Made by a program: the position numbers and the translations under genes. From positions 85,186,501-85,250,500 of the forward strand of contig CM066727.1 in assembly GCA_033961575.1 (NCBI GenBank): a DNA stretch of 64,000 nt, given 5' to 3'. Positions within the stretch are counted from its first letter, which is position 1. Each line of letters begins with the position of its first letter. This DNA comes from Aselliscus stoliczkanus. Taxonomy: Eukaryota > Chordata > Mammalia > Chiroptera > Hipposideridae. Of the stretch, positions 1 through 11,390 are shown one piece after another. Below the pieces are notes generated by a model. The model was given only the letters and a program-made list of their open reading frames with translations, was not told where the DNA came from and searched no databases.

Positions 1-110
1 AAGAAGTGGGGATTGTGTCTGTCTTTGTTCATTGTTTTATACCTAGCTCCTAGGATAGTGCCTGAACCCATGTTCAGGAAGTATTGGTTAAGTGAATGAG
101 TGAATAGGGT
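1..110 (+). repeat. L2 LINE 3'-end relic
   Basis: The text resembles the 3' tail of the ancient mammalian LINE-2: a 'gtgtctgtctttgttcattg' stretch, then a 'cctaggatagtgcctg' stretch, ending in a run of 'gaatgagtgaat'. No coding potential remains. It starts at or before the window edge, so the 5' limit is unknown. The assignment is by eye. Confidence 0.5.
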
Positions 111-3100
111 GAGGTTGTTATTCAAGGCTGAAAGTTCTGCAAGTAGTAGACAAAGCAGTGCCTAAATATAGAGTTGACGTGCTGAAGTTCCCACAGTCCA
201 CATGCAGGTGCTTACAGGGTGGTATATAACAAACGATTGGTTGACACAGATATCATGACCCAGCTTCAGAGGCAGGCAGTGGCTTCATTGTTTATGGGCT
301 CCTTTTGAGATTTAAATGGAATAGATTCCGAAAGCAGCATCTTTTGTCAAAGAAGTAATTGCCATGGAAACATACGTTTCTATGAACAATTAGATATGGT
401 TCAAACTATAAAATTAATACTCTAGTTATCTGTGGATGGGCAACTTGGCATAAATATGCCCTTTCATTGACTTTCTAAATTAGTTATAATCTTTGATTAT
501 CTTCTAATAAGACATCAATGTTTATGTTTTGCACATTAATGATACGAAACTGGGATTATTTCATCAAAAATTTTGCAAAGAATTTGAAATGGCACTTACA
601 GTTCTCCTAAATTATAAGCATTCACGCATAATATGAATCAGAAAACCAAATAAAACCAAAAGAAGCTTGTTGATGCTGAGTGAAATTTCATAAGCTGAAG
701 CCCCACACACTCAAACTCTTCTTTCATTATGGGCCATGAAGACCAATAAAACAATAACTATGAATTAATGAAGTTTTAGCTTTCCAGTTTTAATGGAATC
801 TGTCATAAACTTATTTTCAAATATTTGCAGTTAGATAATAAGCTGCCTTAAAAAACATTTTCTACTCTTTATAACCCAGGCAACAAAATGTTTACAAAAT
901 CAGAGTGCTTTTGAATATAATGAAGGAAATTAATTTTACAAAAAAAAAGTGTAAGATTTTAATAAGAAATTGGAATACAACAAGAATAAAACTGGAATAC
1001 AATAAGAATCCAACTTTCATTGTATTATAGTCTTTTGCAGTGGTAACTCATTTCAGTGCAGAGATATGTGCAAAATCTATTCTACATGCAGTACAGTTCA
1101 GTGGGCATGTTTTGTTGCTGAGAGCCTAGAAACTCAGATTGTCAGAGATAGCTGATTTTACGAAACTTTCTAAACAAGAATGGTAAAATCTAAATGAGTG
1201 TTTTGCAAAGTATATGATAAAATCCCTTAAGAATCCTCCAGATAGTGAGCAGAAACTGATCCAAAATCTGAAGTAAGATAGTTTGACTTCTTGTGTGAGT
1301 CTCCAGCAGCAGAGGAGACAAAAGTGAAGGAGTTGTTTATTTTAAGTCACTAGCCCCTAGAAACTCACTAATAATAGCTTGTGGGCAGCTGAATGAGCAT
1401 AGGATGTTGCTGCTGCCACAAACGACAATTCGAATAAGACGTGGCGTGGTTGGATCCCACCATCTCTTAGCTTTCCACCACAGAAAGGGAGGCCACCCAC
1501 AATCACAAGCCAGAAAGGAAAGAAAAAGCCAAAAAAACTCTTACAAAAAAAAAAAGAAAAGAAAAGCCCTATTTGTTACTCTGACTTTGACTCTATATCT
1601 CACATTCCCTACCAGGGGTGTTTAGCTCAACCTGCAGTCTCTCCGGTGCTATAGCACTAAATGCAAGGATTGGGTGTCCAGAGTATAGAGTCAAATGGTG
1701 TTAATTCTGGGGCAGTTCTTCTATGGAAATACAAGGGAGCTGAGTGGACGATGGTTTTAGTCTTTGATGTGACTCAGAGGGAGAACTGTGAAAAGCACTA
1801 ATTTGATTTGAGTTAGTAACTTGTAATATGCATAAGTCAGGCCCTCTGTGAATGAAAGTATGCCAGGTAACAATCACTTCCCTGCGAGCAGCTGTGGCAG
1901 CAGCCTCCTTCCTTCTGTTCTGATCCTGCAGAGGATGGTGTCAATCAGCACGGCCTGTGTGTGTTCACTGGAACATAAGTAAGTCGGGGAAGGGATGGGA
2001 ATAAAGAGATCAGTGAAGCCGGAGCTTCTGGCTGACATCAAGGTTGATAGCTGGCTGGATTTTTGTCTTGACTCCTTTGACTGTCAGCTCTGAGGGGGAA
2101 AGGCCCAGACTTCCCAGTAGTATATTTCAACTACCTGGTCTTAAATACTTTTGCATTGGGGGAGATTGATCTGCATAAAACAGGCAGAACTGCCATCAGG
2201 CATTCGACAGTGGTTTCCCTTTCCCTACCCCTCCTCATGATGTTTCATTATTTCAATTATTGCCACCTGAAGTGCTGGCACATTTGTCATGGTAGCTTTA
2301 CCCTCAAAATACAACTTTGTCTGAAGTTAAAAAAAGAAATCTGCATGAGAGCTAAAGTAATTCTATAAGGTACATTCAGGGAGAGATTTTACATAGGTCA
2401 ATGCAGTTCTGAGCCTCCTTGAATACTCTGATGGCCAAATAGGTATAATTCAGAATTTCATTTAAATATATTTCTTGCTTGACAGCATGCTGAATATTCT
2501 AGTAAATTCCAAAAAGAAAGGAAAGAATAAAATGTTAATATCATGTTATATATAACATTTGTACTATATGTGAGCACTACCCAATTTTATTATAAAATTC
2601 TGTAAGTTCATATACGATATAGTAAACATATTATTAGCATGCCACCAAATGATTCATCAGCTTTGAAGTCCCACCCAAAACTGCTGCATTGTGTCATTAA
2701 GTCATAACTGCCCAATAGATCATTAGCTTAATACCAGCTACACTAAGACTAGAAATTATAGCATGGAGAGCTACATGGACTCTTGAGCTTGAAAGAAAGT
2801 TCTGCCGAATTGATGTACAAATTTGTGCAGAGTGTGCTCTGTACAAGGACACCAGGCTGAACTGAGAGCAGGAGCTAAACAAGCCTGACTTCTTTGACGA
2901 TGCCACAGCCCCTAGGTGGGCTGCATTCTCCAAGGAATGAGATGCTTTGTTCCAATATATCTAGCACGTCTGGCCACTGGTGGTCCTGTGTTTAGATTAT
3001 TATGTTAGAATCATTTGTAAGAACCAGTGTTCTTGAAAGCTTAGTCAAAAATATAAAGGGCTTTATTCAAGTTGGCTATAAGGATGGTCTGAATTCGTCA

Positions 3101-3786
3101 GTTATTTATGATTATGAAGATGCCTTCTTAGGTTATAAAAACAACCTCTTTCAAGTGATGCTAAAATGAGAATTTATCTTCACTAGCCCCAGACATTTCT
3201 GACTTTTGAGTCTATTATAATAGCTTTCACAGTAATAGTCCATAATGTATTTATAAGTTCACTTTGTGATTTCCTAATTTCTAATATTCACCTAAGTCTG
3301 TGAGTAGAAAAGATAATGCATGTATCGTTTCACTCTTATAATGGATGAAAACTCTTGTTTTCACATTGGAAATAGCTTAACAATGAATATCTCCAATATT
3401 TTGTCATTAGAAGTGCTTCATTCATAGCTTGAATGTTTAACATTTATGTTATAGAACAGAGCAAACTTAAAAAATGTTAGCTTGATATTGCAGTTTGGGT
3501 AGGTTTTCTTTGTTGTTTCTTGTTTTACATATAGAGGACCTAAATGAATATAAGAAGATTATAACCATTCTATTACTTAGTAGTTTTAAACTTTCATACA
3601 TTTATTTCTTAAATTTCAAAATTCATGAACATCTTTGTATTTGAAATGAATATTTATGTCATGACATGATCCAAGATAAAACATGAAAACTGTGACAGAT
3701 CGTTAAAAAAATCCTTAACAAATGTAAATATGGCTTTCAGTTTGGGCTTGCAAAGGAAAAACTATAAAACCTTCATATTATATTTT
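111..3786. other. Unique AT-rich noncoding stretch
   Basis: I see no gene, RNA gene or assignable repeat here. Open frames are under 80 codons, show no recognisable motif, and include a lysine-rich one across an A-rich patch near 1500-1570. That patch could be the tail of a decayed retrocopy, but no parent is recognisable. Confidence 0.5.
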
Positions 3787-3835
3787 ATATCTATATCTAT
3801 ATCTATATCTATATCTATATCTATATCTATATCTA

Positions 3836-3890
<55 letters not shown>

Positions 3891-3892
3891 AT
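3787..3892. repeat. Compound microsatellite (ATCTAT)n then (ATCT)n
   Basis: About nine perfect hexamer ATCTAT units run to roughly 3840 and pass without interruption into about thirteen tetramer ATCT units ending at 3892. The tetramer differs from the hexamer by loss of one AT step, so one tract probably gave rise to the other by slippage. Nothing suggests a regulatory role. Confidence 0.95.
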
Positions 3893-6480
3893 AATTCCTA
3901 TATATAAATCACAATTCTTTTACATAGTTTTTAGTTGAAATTAATTTTGGAGTAGAAGAGTATTGAACATTTCAAAAGTTACTGATTGTCAAAGCATTAA
4001 TTATAAAATATCACAAAATGTTTTCAAATAGATAATTTCCAATCTTCCTAAATGTCAAATAGACATCTATTATAGAAGAAAAACTCTAAAAATAATCAAT
4101 AAATTAAAAAAAAAGGGAAAGATATTTTTTACTAAAAAAATCATGTCATAAAATTTAACAGTCAGATAAACCCTTGGCTGTGTTGACTGTAGAATGGCAC
4201 CGTAGGGAAATTGAACTGACACCACAAATATGTTTGCGGGGTATTGTTTTGTTCCAATGTTATGTAAATTCTGCAAATCTAAAACAGAAAGTTTATGTAA
4301 CAGATGCCAAGTCAATCTCTATGTGCTTCATTCCTTGTTACTTGGGAAATGATGTGCTTTCTGCTTAATGATACTGAAAATCACTCCAAGGACACAAAGC
4401 CAAGTATGCAGGAGACCCATTGCCTGGTGTAATTTACAGGCCATCAGTTATTTCCATCATACTTTGTTTAAAGGGCTAGTAGCACACAGTCTGACTTGTG
4501 GTATACACTCTTAAAAACTATAACACAGGGCTACAGTTCTTATCAGTGACTCAGAGGTAAGCAGCTTTTCAACAAACCCCAGTTGGTGTGACTGGTGAAT
4601 TAAGTACTATTTAGAGAGTGAGTTCCATAGGAAGTCTTTGACATAGAGATAGCAGTGTTATTTAGGGAACAAAACAAGCTGGTGATATTTTCAATCTGTG
4701 TTGTAGAGACCTTTCAGCACAGTATAAAACATGTTTTTAGTCTAAAACATACTTGAAGAACTAATTTTCCAACCAATAAAGACAGTAGTATGTTAGGGGT
4801 GTTCTTGCAAATATAACATATAGCCTTCAATTCATGAGCATTAATGTAATCTTTAAATGACATTAGGGACATCATTTTTAGGTTACAGCAGCAAAGCTAA
4901 TTCAAGATTATGGCCATCTTAACAATCAGTATGCACAAACTTTAAGTCAGAAATCATTCACATGAACACCCTGAAGATTTAGTTAGATTATTTAAAGGAG
5001 TGCCTTTTCCTTTTTCTTTCCAGAAAGATGCAAAACTAAAGATTACCCAATAGTCTTTTCAGCAATTTAAGTACCTTCCTAATGGTTTGGTCATGGCTAC
5101 AAAGGTATTTTCCATGAAGTTTATGCAAATAAATTTATTGATTATCCTTTAGGCTGGCTTGGTAGCAGTGTATTTATTTTGCCATTAGCTGTATTTTAAA
5201 GAGGCAGAAATAACTTGTTTTGTAAACCATAGAATATTGAGCTTAATCTGTGAGATTTTCACCTCTACTATGAATATAGTAAGTTTGACTTGCTGTTGTT
5301 GTAAAGTCAATATATTCATCTTTGTAGAGAATGGGAGAGAGAAAAGACTAGACACAGACAAGATTGCCAAATTTTAGAAGCTGTAAAGCAAAGGAGAAAA
5401 TACTTCTAGAAAAAAATTAGAAAATTGATGGAGAACATATGCAATTTTTTAGATCTTTCATCCTTAAGTCACTATTAATTACATTCTGTAAGGTATTATA
5501 TTTATAACTTTCGTGTTTCTATTATCCACGTTTGTATATCATGGCTTAAGTAATTTACATATTTACTCATTAGAATGTTGGAATAACCCCAAACTATTTT
5601 CTAAGGGAAATATTGACCTTGTCTACAGATACTCACTTTGATAAATTCTGTAGGGAATTAAAAAGTAATCTGTTCAGATGCAAGTCAATTTGTCTTCTTA
5701 ATTAAAAAAAAAATGAACTCATGTCCTTTTAAATCTTACCACTCTTCAAGTTCAACATCAAGGACATTAGATCTGCCCTTAATTAAAATCATAAAAAAAT
5801 TATATTGCAGGCACTTGCTAGACAATATAACTTGCAGTGTGCTGCTGCCTAAACCTTAACAAAAGTTTGCTAATACTCATGGAGTGTTGCTTGCAGGATA
5901 TATAAAATACCTTACAGAGTATTTAAAAAAACATTAAATTTTATCCTTAGATAAAACTGGTTCACCAGAGAACAAAATATTAATGGACTACACTGCTTTG
6001 ACAACTCATGAAATCATTTTTTACTGGAGAATTTCACATTGGCATTGTGCCACACTATATACTATTGCATTTTATCATGGAGTTGTTTCTGAGGACATTG
6101 ACCATTATGTAACACAACTTTGGCTTTGTGAGGATCCACAGGAGAAATTTCTCTTAAGACACAGTATTGAAAGTACCTACTTTCCTCTAAGGAAAAGCAA
6201 AATCATATGAAAAAGGGCTCATTCTTATCTGGAAGATTCTTGTTCTTTTTTTGCACTATTTGGAAACTTAAAGCAAATTTGAATCCTGTCTTCACATATA
6301 TATAAATTAACTTTACCTCTTACCTTATCAAGGTTTCTATTCTAATTTTACTTACAACATCATTACCTCTATTTGTTTTCACATACAATATACATTTTTG
6401 TAAATCACTTCTAATTGAACTTTTACTATATCTTCTGGGTTCCTGAGGACTCTTTAAGGGTATTAAGTATTGCATATTAA
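3893..6480. other. Unique AT-rich noncoding stretch
   Basis: No gene or assignable repeat is visible. Open frames stay under 85 codons, occur on both strands and match nothing I recognise. Confidence 0.5.
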
Positions 6481-6489
6481 TGGATGATA

Positions 6490-7110
6490 TGACCAGGTTA
6501 GAATGTTAGAAAAATTATTATCATGACAACAAGATAAATAAGGTGGGGACAGGGATACTGAAGTAAAGAAGACATGGTAGAAAACCATAGCAAAATGTAG
6601 TGCATTGAAAAGGAATTCAGAGAGTAAGTGACAGTAGACATAGAGATGAGAAGACAAAAGTTAGAAATGTTCACAAGACAGAAGTCAGATGGTTTGGTCA
6701 CCAATTGGATGTGTTTATTTGGGATAAACAAAATAAAGCAGATGAACTCATTTCTGCCTTGGAAAATCTGGTGGATGGTAGATTTGGGATGTAGAAAGAG
6801 GAGAAGAGGTGGGAAAAACATTTTGAGTTTGGAAATCTCTGGAATATGTCAGTAAATATATCCATTGGGGTGTTGGATACACAGAATGGAAATCAAGGGG
6901 GAGGCATTCTGGAGATATGGAGATGTAAGTATAGAGATTCCACCCTCTGATTAAGAGTTAAAGTTATGGTATTGGATGAGATCGTCCAGGAAAAGCAAGT
7001 AAGATAGTAGTGGACTATGTTTTGGTAGAAATTGATATTGAAGAGATTGGTGGACAAAGCAGACTTTAAAATATAAAATTTTAAAACAAAAAGGACCAAA
7101 GAAGGAAAGA
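6490..7110 (+). repeat. Probable ancient unassigned mammalian repeat
   Basis: This purine-rich stretch reads like a widespread old mammalian dispersed repeat. Phrases such as 'gtagatttgggatgtagaaa', 'ggagatatggagatgtaagt' and 'attggatgagatcgtccagg' resemble consensus text I have seen in other placental genomes. I cannot name the family. Overlapping frames on both strands (up to 107 codons) look incidental. Confidence 0.3.
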
Positions 7111-7586
7111 GTCTAGACAAAACCAGTTTTAAAGAAGTAAAGCGTTTTAAAAAATAGTTCAAGTGGTAGAAAAGAAGTGTCTATATGCTAATTAGAAAAC
7201 TGGATAGCTTGGGTTGCAGTAGTTCCATGAATTGGTGAATGGGGAGAGAATGATTTCATGAGTTTGAAGCCTAAGCTTCAGTTCATTTATTTGCTGAACC
7301 ACCATAAGACAATTACAAAACTGAACAAAGATAAGCATAAAAAACTTCTGATCAATATAACATGAAAATAGATACACAGTTTCCCCAATAAGATGTTGAA
7401 TCCATTTTAGAAATTTAAAAAAATACAGAGGTTTATTTAAGATCCCTTAGAAGTATAATCTTAGTCTATCTATTTATCAAATACTGCATATGGTAGGTCA
7501 CAGAAAAAAAATCACAATCATGTTAATTATTTTCAAGAAGACAGAAAAATTTATCAATAAATCTGAGTAAATCTGAATGAACTTAG

Positions 7587-7698
7587 TTTTTTTATTTTTT
7601 ATTTTAAGGGCAGTGTCACTGGCCCTCATATGTGGGACCCGAACCGGGGACGCTGGCGTCCCAAGCCAGCTCTTAACCATCACGCCACTTGGCCAGCC
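7587..7698 (-). mobile_element. Short tRNA-derived SINE, intact TSD
   Basis: Read on the minus strand this is a roughly 110-bp SINE with a tRNA-like head, a B-box-like 'gttcgggtcccac', the body 'gagggccagtgacactgccc', and an A-rich tail (T-rich at 7587-7608 on +). It is flanked by a perfect 14-bp target-site duplication (CTGAATGAACTTAG) at 7573-7586 and 7699-7712, which fixes the boundaries. Perfect TSD and low decay imply a relatively young insertion made by L1 machinery. The same family recurs at 8422, 11302, 34893 and 37066. Confidence 0.9.
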
Positions 7699-8394
7699 CT
7701 GAATGAACTTAGATTTGAAGAAAATTTTTTAACACAAAAGGAAATATTCAGTCCAAAGCCAAATAATTCATCTTTAACGGCAAATGTAACCTTTCTGGTT
7801 TTATAATATGAAATCACTAAAGTAAAGTAATAAACAATTAACACAAAGAAAGGAAAATATAATTCTGCTTCCTGGAGACACCACTATTTTCTCAAATAAA
7901 GAAGGGTTAGTGTTTACTTTCCTCAGAGGCTTTTATTGCCATCGAATCTTGGGGTACACAGTTATGTTCAGATTTTCTCGCTATTTCTAAAGAGTGACTA
8001 TCATAGTCTTCTATTATCATTCCAGTTTCATGATTGCTTTTTCCAAAAAAACAAAAACACTTTCTCATCATTTAACACATAAACATTAACGATCTCAGGG
8101 GAAACTTTTGTACAGTAATCACTCTCACATTATTCCAAAATGTAAGGTCTAATTGTGCCATCTGTTTTGCAATATCTTCTCATACAAGGAGTATGTATGC
8201 GTATCTGAGGGTGAGAGGGAGTATTATGTAATTTTAATTTCAGAAATAATGTTGGCACAATAATCTATGAATTCTATTAGTCATAGCTCAGTAAGAAGCT
8301 ACCTAAAATTCTATTTTCCTCTTTAGTTACTAACTCAGGGTACTAAAAACATGTGTGTTGAGATAATATTCTGGAATTCTTCGGTTTCCTTATT

Positions 8395-8716
8395 TAGAGG
8401 GTGCCAAAAAAATGTATACACTTTTTTTTTTTTTTTTGAGGGCAGTGTCACTGGCCCTCACATATGGGACCTGAACCGGAGCGCTGGCTTCCCAAGCCAG
8501 CGCTTAACCACTGCGTCACGTGGCCAGACCTGTATACACATTTTAAGAAAGGAAAAACTGCATTAAAATTGTAATACTCAATACATACTAATAACAAAAG
8601 ATGAACACAAGTCACTGCAGTTACAAGAGGTGCTCAAAGTGGTTACCATCAGTGTAATATTAATACAATTTTTTCCTTTATTAAAATGTGTTTACATTTT
8701 TTGGGCATCCTCTGTA
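8395..8716 (+). mobile_element. Tc1/mariner-type MITE interrupted by a SINE
   Basis: The left end reads 'agagggtgccaaaaaaatg' and the right end 'ttttttgggcatcctctgta', imperfect inverted termini of about 50 bp including 'aagaaaggaaaaactg' against its partner near 8665-8690. Related termini occur at 21440 and 38077. Without the nested SINE (8422-8530) and one TSD copy the element is about 200 bp, too short for a transposase, so it is non-autonomous. The internal part 8590-8660 is homologous, inverted, to 38500-38600. Confidence 0.85.
8422..8530 (-). mobile_element. Short tRNA-derived SINE nested in a mariner MITE
   Basis: Same family as 7587-7698, minus strand, with its A-tail seen as a T run at 8422-8437. 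It lies inside the left arm of the mariner MITE. The 9-bp duplication TGTATACAC, part of the mariner terminus, is present at 8413-8421 and again at 8531-8539. The SINE therefore integrated after the DNA transposon. Confidence 0.9.
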
Positions 8717-9379
8717 TAAACGTTTTTCTGACCTCCAGAAGTAAAGATATGAGCACACAGTGCATAATAAGTGAATCCATAGAGTCAGCCTGTTTTTTTT
8801 ACTAATTTTACTATTTCAGATTTTACTAAGGCCAATATATATTTTGTAGAACAGATAATGGAACCAGTCAGATCTTTTTAAATAGGAAACTAATGTTTTT
8901 AAAGTTTATCCACTGATTTAGAAAGCAGAATATGTGTATGTTGTGGAGGGATGTCATTCTGGAAATGCAGACTTGGACACTGCCAGTGTCACCGCTATGA
9001 AATCTGATTGGCATTGGTTTAGAATTCTGTCACAGTCAATTTAAAGACTATAAAACAGGGAAGTTTTTGACATAATTGTCTTTGCCCTTTGTACATTATA
9101 CATTTTTGCTGACTTGAATACCACAGAATGTGAGAAAGATATAAGCAATGTGTCTTTAAGGCCCCAGGTCTAGGAGTGTCTTAACAAATGCATATACTCA
9201 TATACTTTAATTAGTTAAGATATTCTATCACTTTCTCAGTGTTAACATTTTTCCATTTGTTAAGAAGATCTATGACATGAGGATATTTGCAGATATGCTG
9301 AGATAGTATGTCAGATATTTCTGCTGCCTGGATGGCAAGGGAGCGATTGCTGAGGTGCAAACAGACTGTGCGCCTCAGG

Positions 9380-9480
9380 TCATGACTGTGAGGCTGGTGT
9401 GTGACTTTGGGCAAGTTGCTTACATACTCTGTGCCTCAATTTCCTCATCCATGAAATGGAATGATAGTATCTATTTCTTA
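9380..9480 (+). repeat. MIR SINE relic
   Basis: The text 'gtgtgactttgggcaagttg' followed by 'gcctcaatttcctcatccat' is the conserved MIR core (tRNA-derived, ancient mammalian). The flanks are too decayed to fix the ends. Confidence 0.7.
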
Positions 9481-9565
9481 GATTTAGAGTAAAGATTTAG
9501 ATTTAGAGTTAATTTACATATATTAATTGATATGTACAAGTTTAGTTGATACAGATCAATGCATT

Positions 9566-9590
9566 TATATATATATATATATATATATAT
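9566..9590. repeat. (AT)n microsatellite
   Basis: A near-perfect AT dinucleotide tract. It is followed by imperfect 'gttgttgatt / gttactctaa' reiterations to about 9650. Confidence 0.9.
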
Positions 9591-9654
9591 CTTTCAATTG
9601 TTGTTGATTTTGTTACTCTAATTGTTGTTGTTACTCTAATAGTTGTTGATTCAG

Positions 9655-10924
9655 TCTAAGTTCAGATCTTTGATAGTGATGGAAATGAGTGAGTAAAATG
9701 TTGCTGATAATGTGAAAAGATAACCAGTCCTTTGCCAATTACCCCAGACATGGCTTCTTTCATGACTATTGTCCCACAATGGATTTCTCATGAGTAGTTT
9801 GTGATACACAACTGTTCCTTAAGATTTGAGTGTTTACAACTGATTTACTATATGTTGATACATGCATGATGGAACAGCTTGATATAAAATTTTGTCAGTG
9901 CATTCCTTCCTTGAGTTCCTTGAAATGTTTGTCTTGTGTTTTGTTTCTTTTTAAGTTACTCTCAAGATAATATCAGTCTGACATTCTATCTATTCTAAAT
10001 GACTTCATTGATGTTTTGAAACCCATACGATTTTTATTTTTGCTACCAATTTTAAAATTCAATCATTTTATTAGTGTCAGTCCTGGAATTAACCCTCTGG
10101 GAGAATTTTTTTCAAGTGCACAATATGCCCTTTTGCCTTTTACATCCTGGTCTTTATTTTCTAGAAACTATTTTAGATTATAGGTATAAAAGAATTCCCT
10201 TACTCTAAAAGTTCCCTTGGAGCCCTTTGCAGTAAATTTCTCTCCCCTTCCCTAGATATATTATAACCACATTTCTGCTTTTTCTATAATTTTATATAAA
10301 TATAATTATACAGTATGCGGTATTTGACTTCTTTAACAAAAATGTTTCTGAGATTCACTGATTGTAGATAATAAAAGAGTGAAACAAAATGGACAAAATA
10401 ATTTCAAGTGTTCTTAAAAGTTATGAACAAAATAAAACAAGTTGAAAATTAGAGATTATTTTTCTTACTATAGGAAACATTGGGGGTTACTTTACATTGG
10501 ATATCAAAAGATTATCAGCACTAATCAGGAAAAGATATATCTTTCATTGTTTGCTCAAGGTTACAACATGGGGAGGAACAAAATTCTATCCAAACCATTT
10601 TTATCTAGCAATATTTTCATAAGATGTTTTGAAATTTAGGATGTGTTTTTCTAGTCCATTTTCTTTATAACCCTGAATAAATCTGTGTAATAGATCTATT
10701 TTTCTTATTACAAATATTATTACTATGAAGGTTTTGTGCTTAACACTTTTGTGTATTTTATATTGCTTTATTAGGATGGCTTCCTAGAAATGACACACTC
10801 CAATCAAAGAGTATGGATTATATCTATAATTTATCAATAACTTACTATTATTAGCCAGGATTGGAGCTAATTATTTTTTTACATTGTTTAATTTAATTTC
10901 TATCAACATTTTGAATTGAGCTCT
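9655..10924. other. Unique AT-rich noncoding stretch
   Basis: No gene or repeat could be assigned. Open frames are under 66 codons and unremarkable. Confidence 0.5.
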
Positions 10925-11045
10925 AGTGCAATCTCTATTACAAAAGAAGAATATAAGGATTGGGGAGGTTTATTTGTTCAAGATCAAAACCTAGCAAGTC
11001 AACAGCTGAAGTCACGTCTGACTTTATAGTCCTTGTTCTTAATCA
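10925..11045 (-). repeat. MIR SINE relic (antisense)
   Basis: The sequence 'gaggtttatttgttcaagat ... ctagcaagtcaacagctgaa' resembles the reverse complement of the MIR core ('aggtcacacagctagtaagt' type). It is decayed, with uncertain ends. Confidence 0.45.
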
Positions 11046-11301
11046 GCTGAATACATACGGTGCTAATGTCTGGGACATTGACTGGAAGAAAGATGAGCAT
11101 ATTTTCCTTTTTCCAATTATGTTCCTAAAATGTGTTTTAATGTATATTACACATCCATGGAATCATAAATTTTGGCCAAAATACTTTTCTAAATTCCACA
11201 GCATTAGAATATCTATCAGTCTCTCCACGAGTCACACTAGCTGAACTAAAATTAGTTTACACATATCAGCATTAAATAAAATGGACTCCTGACCAAATAC
11301 T

Positions 11302-11379
11302 TTTTTTTTTTTGAGGGCAGTGTCATGTGGGACCCTCATGTGGGACCGAACCACTGGCTTCCCAAGTCGGCCGGCCCTA
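11302..11379 (-). mobile_element. Internally shortened short SINE, intact TSD
   Basis: A 78-bp member of the same SINE family. It has a T run, then 'gagggcagtgtcatgtggga' and an ending 'ggccggccc'. An 11-bp duplication GACCAAATACT flanks it at 11291-11301 and 11380-11390. The middle is rearranged: 'tgtgggaccctcatgtggga' repeats the 'atgtggga' word where other copies have 'actggccctcatatgtggga'. Either the insert was already shortened when copied or it lost DNA afterwards. Confidence 0.85.
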
Positions 11380-11390
11380 GACCAAATACT

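Noticed and set aside
1404..1625. Lysine-rich 73-codon frame as a retrocopy
   Set aside because: The lysines come from an A-rich patch and no parent gene is recognisable.
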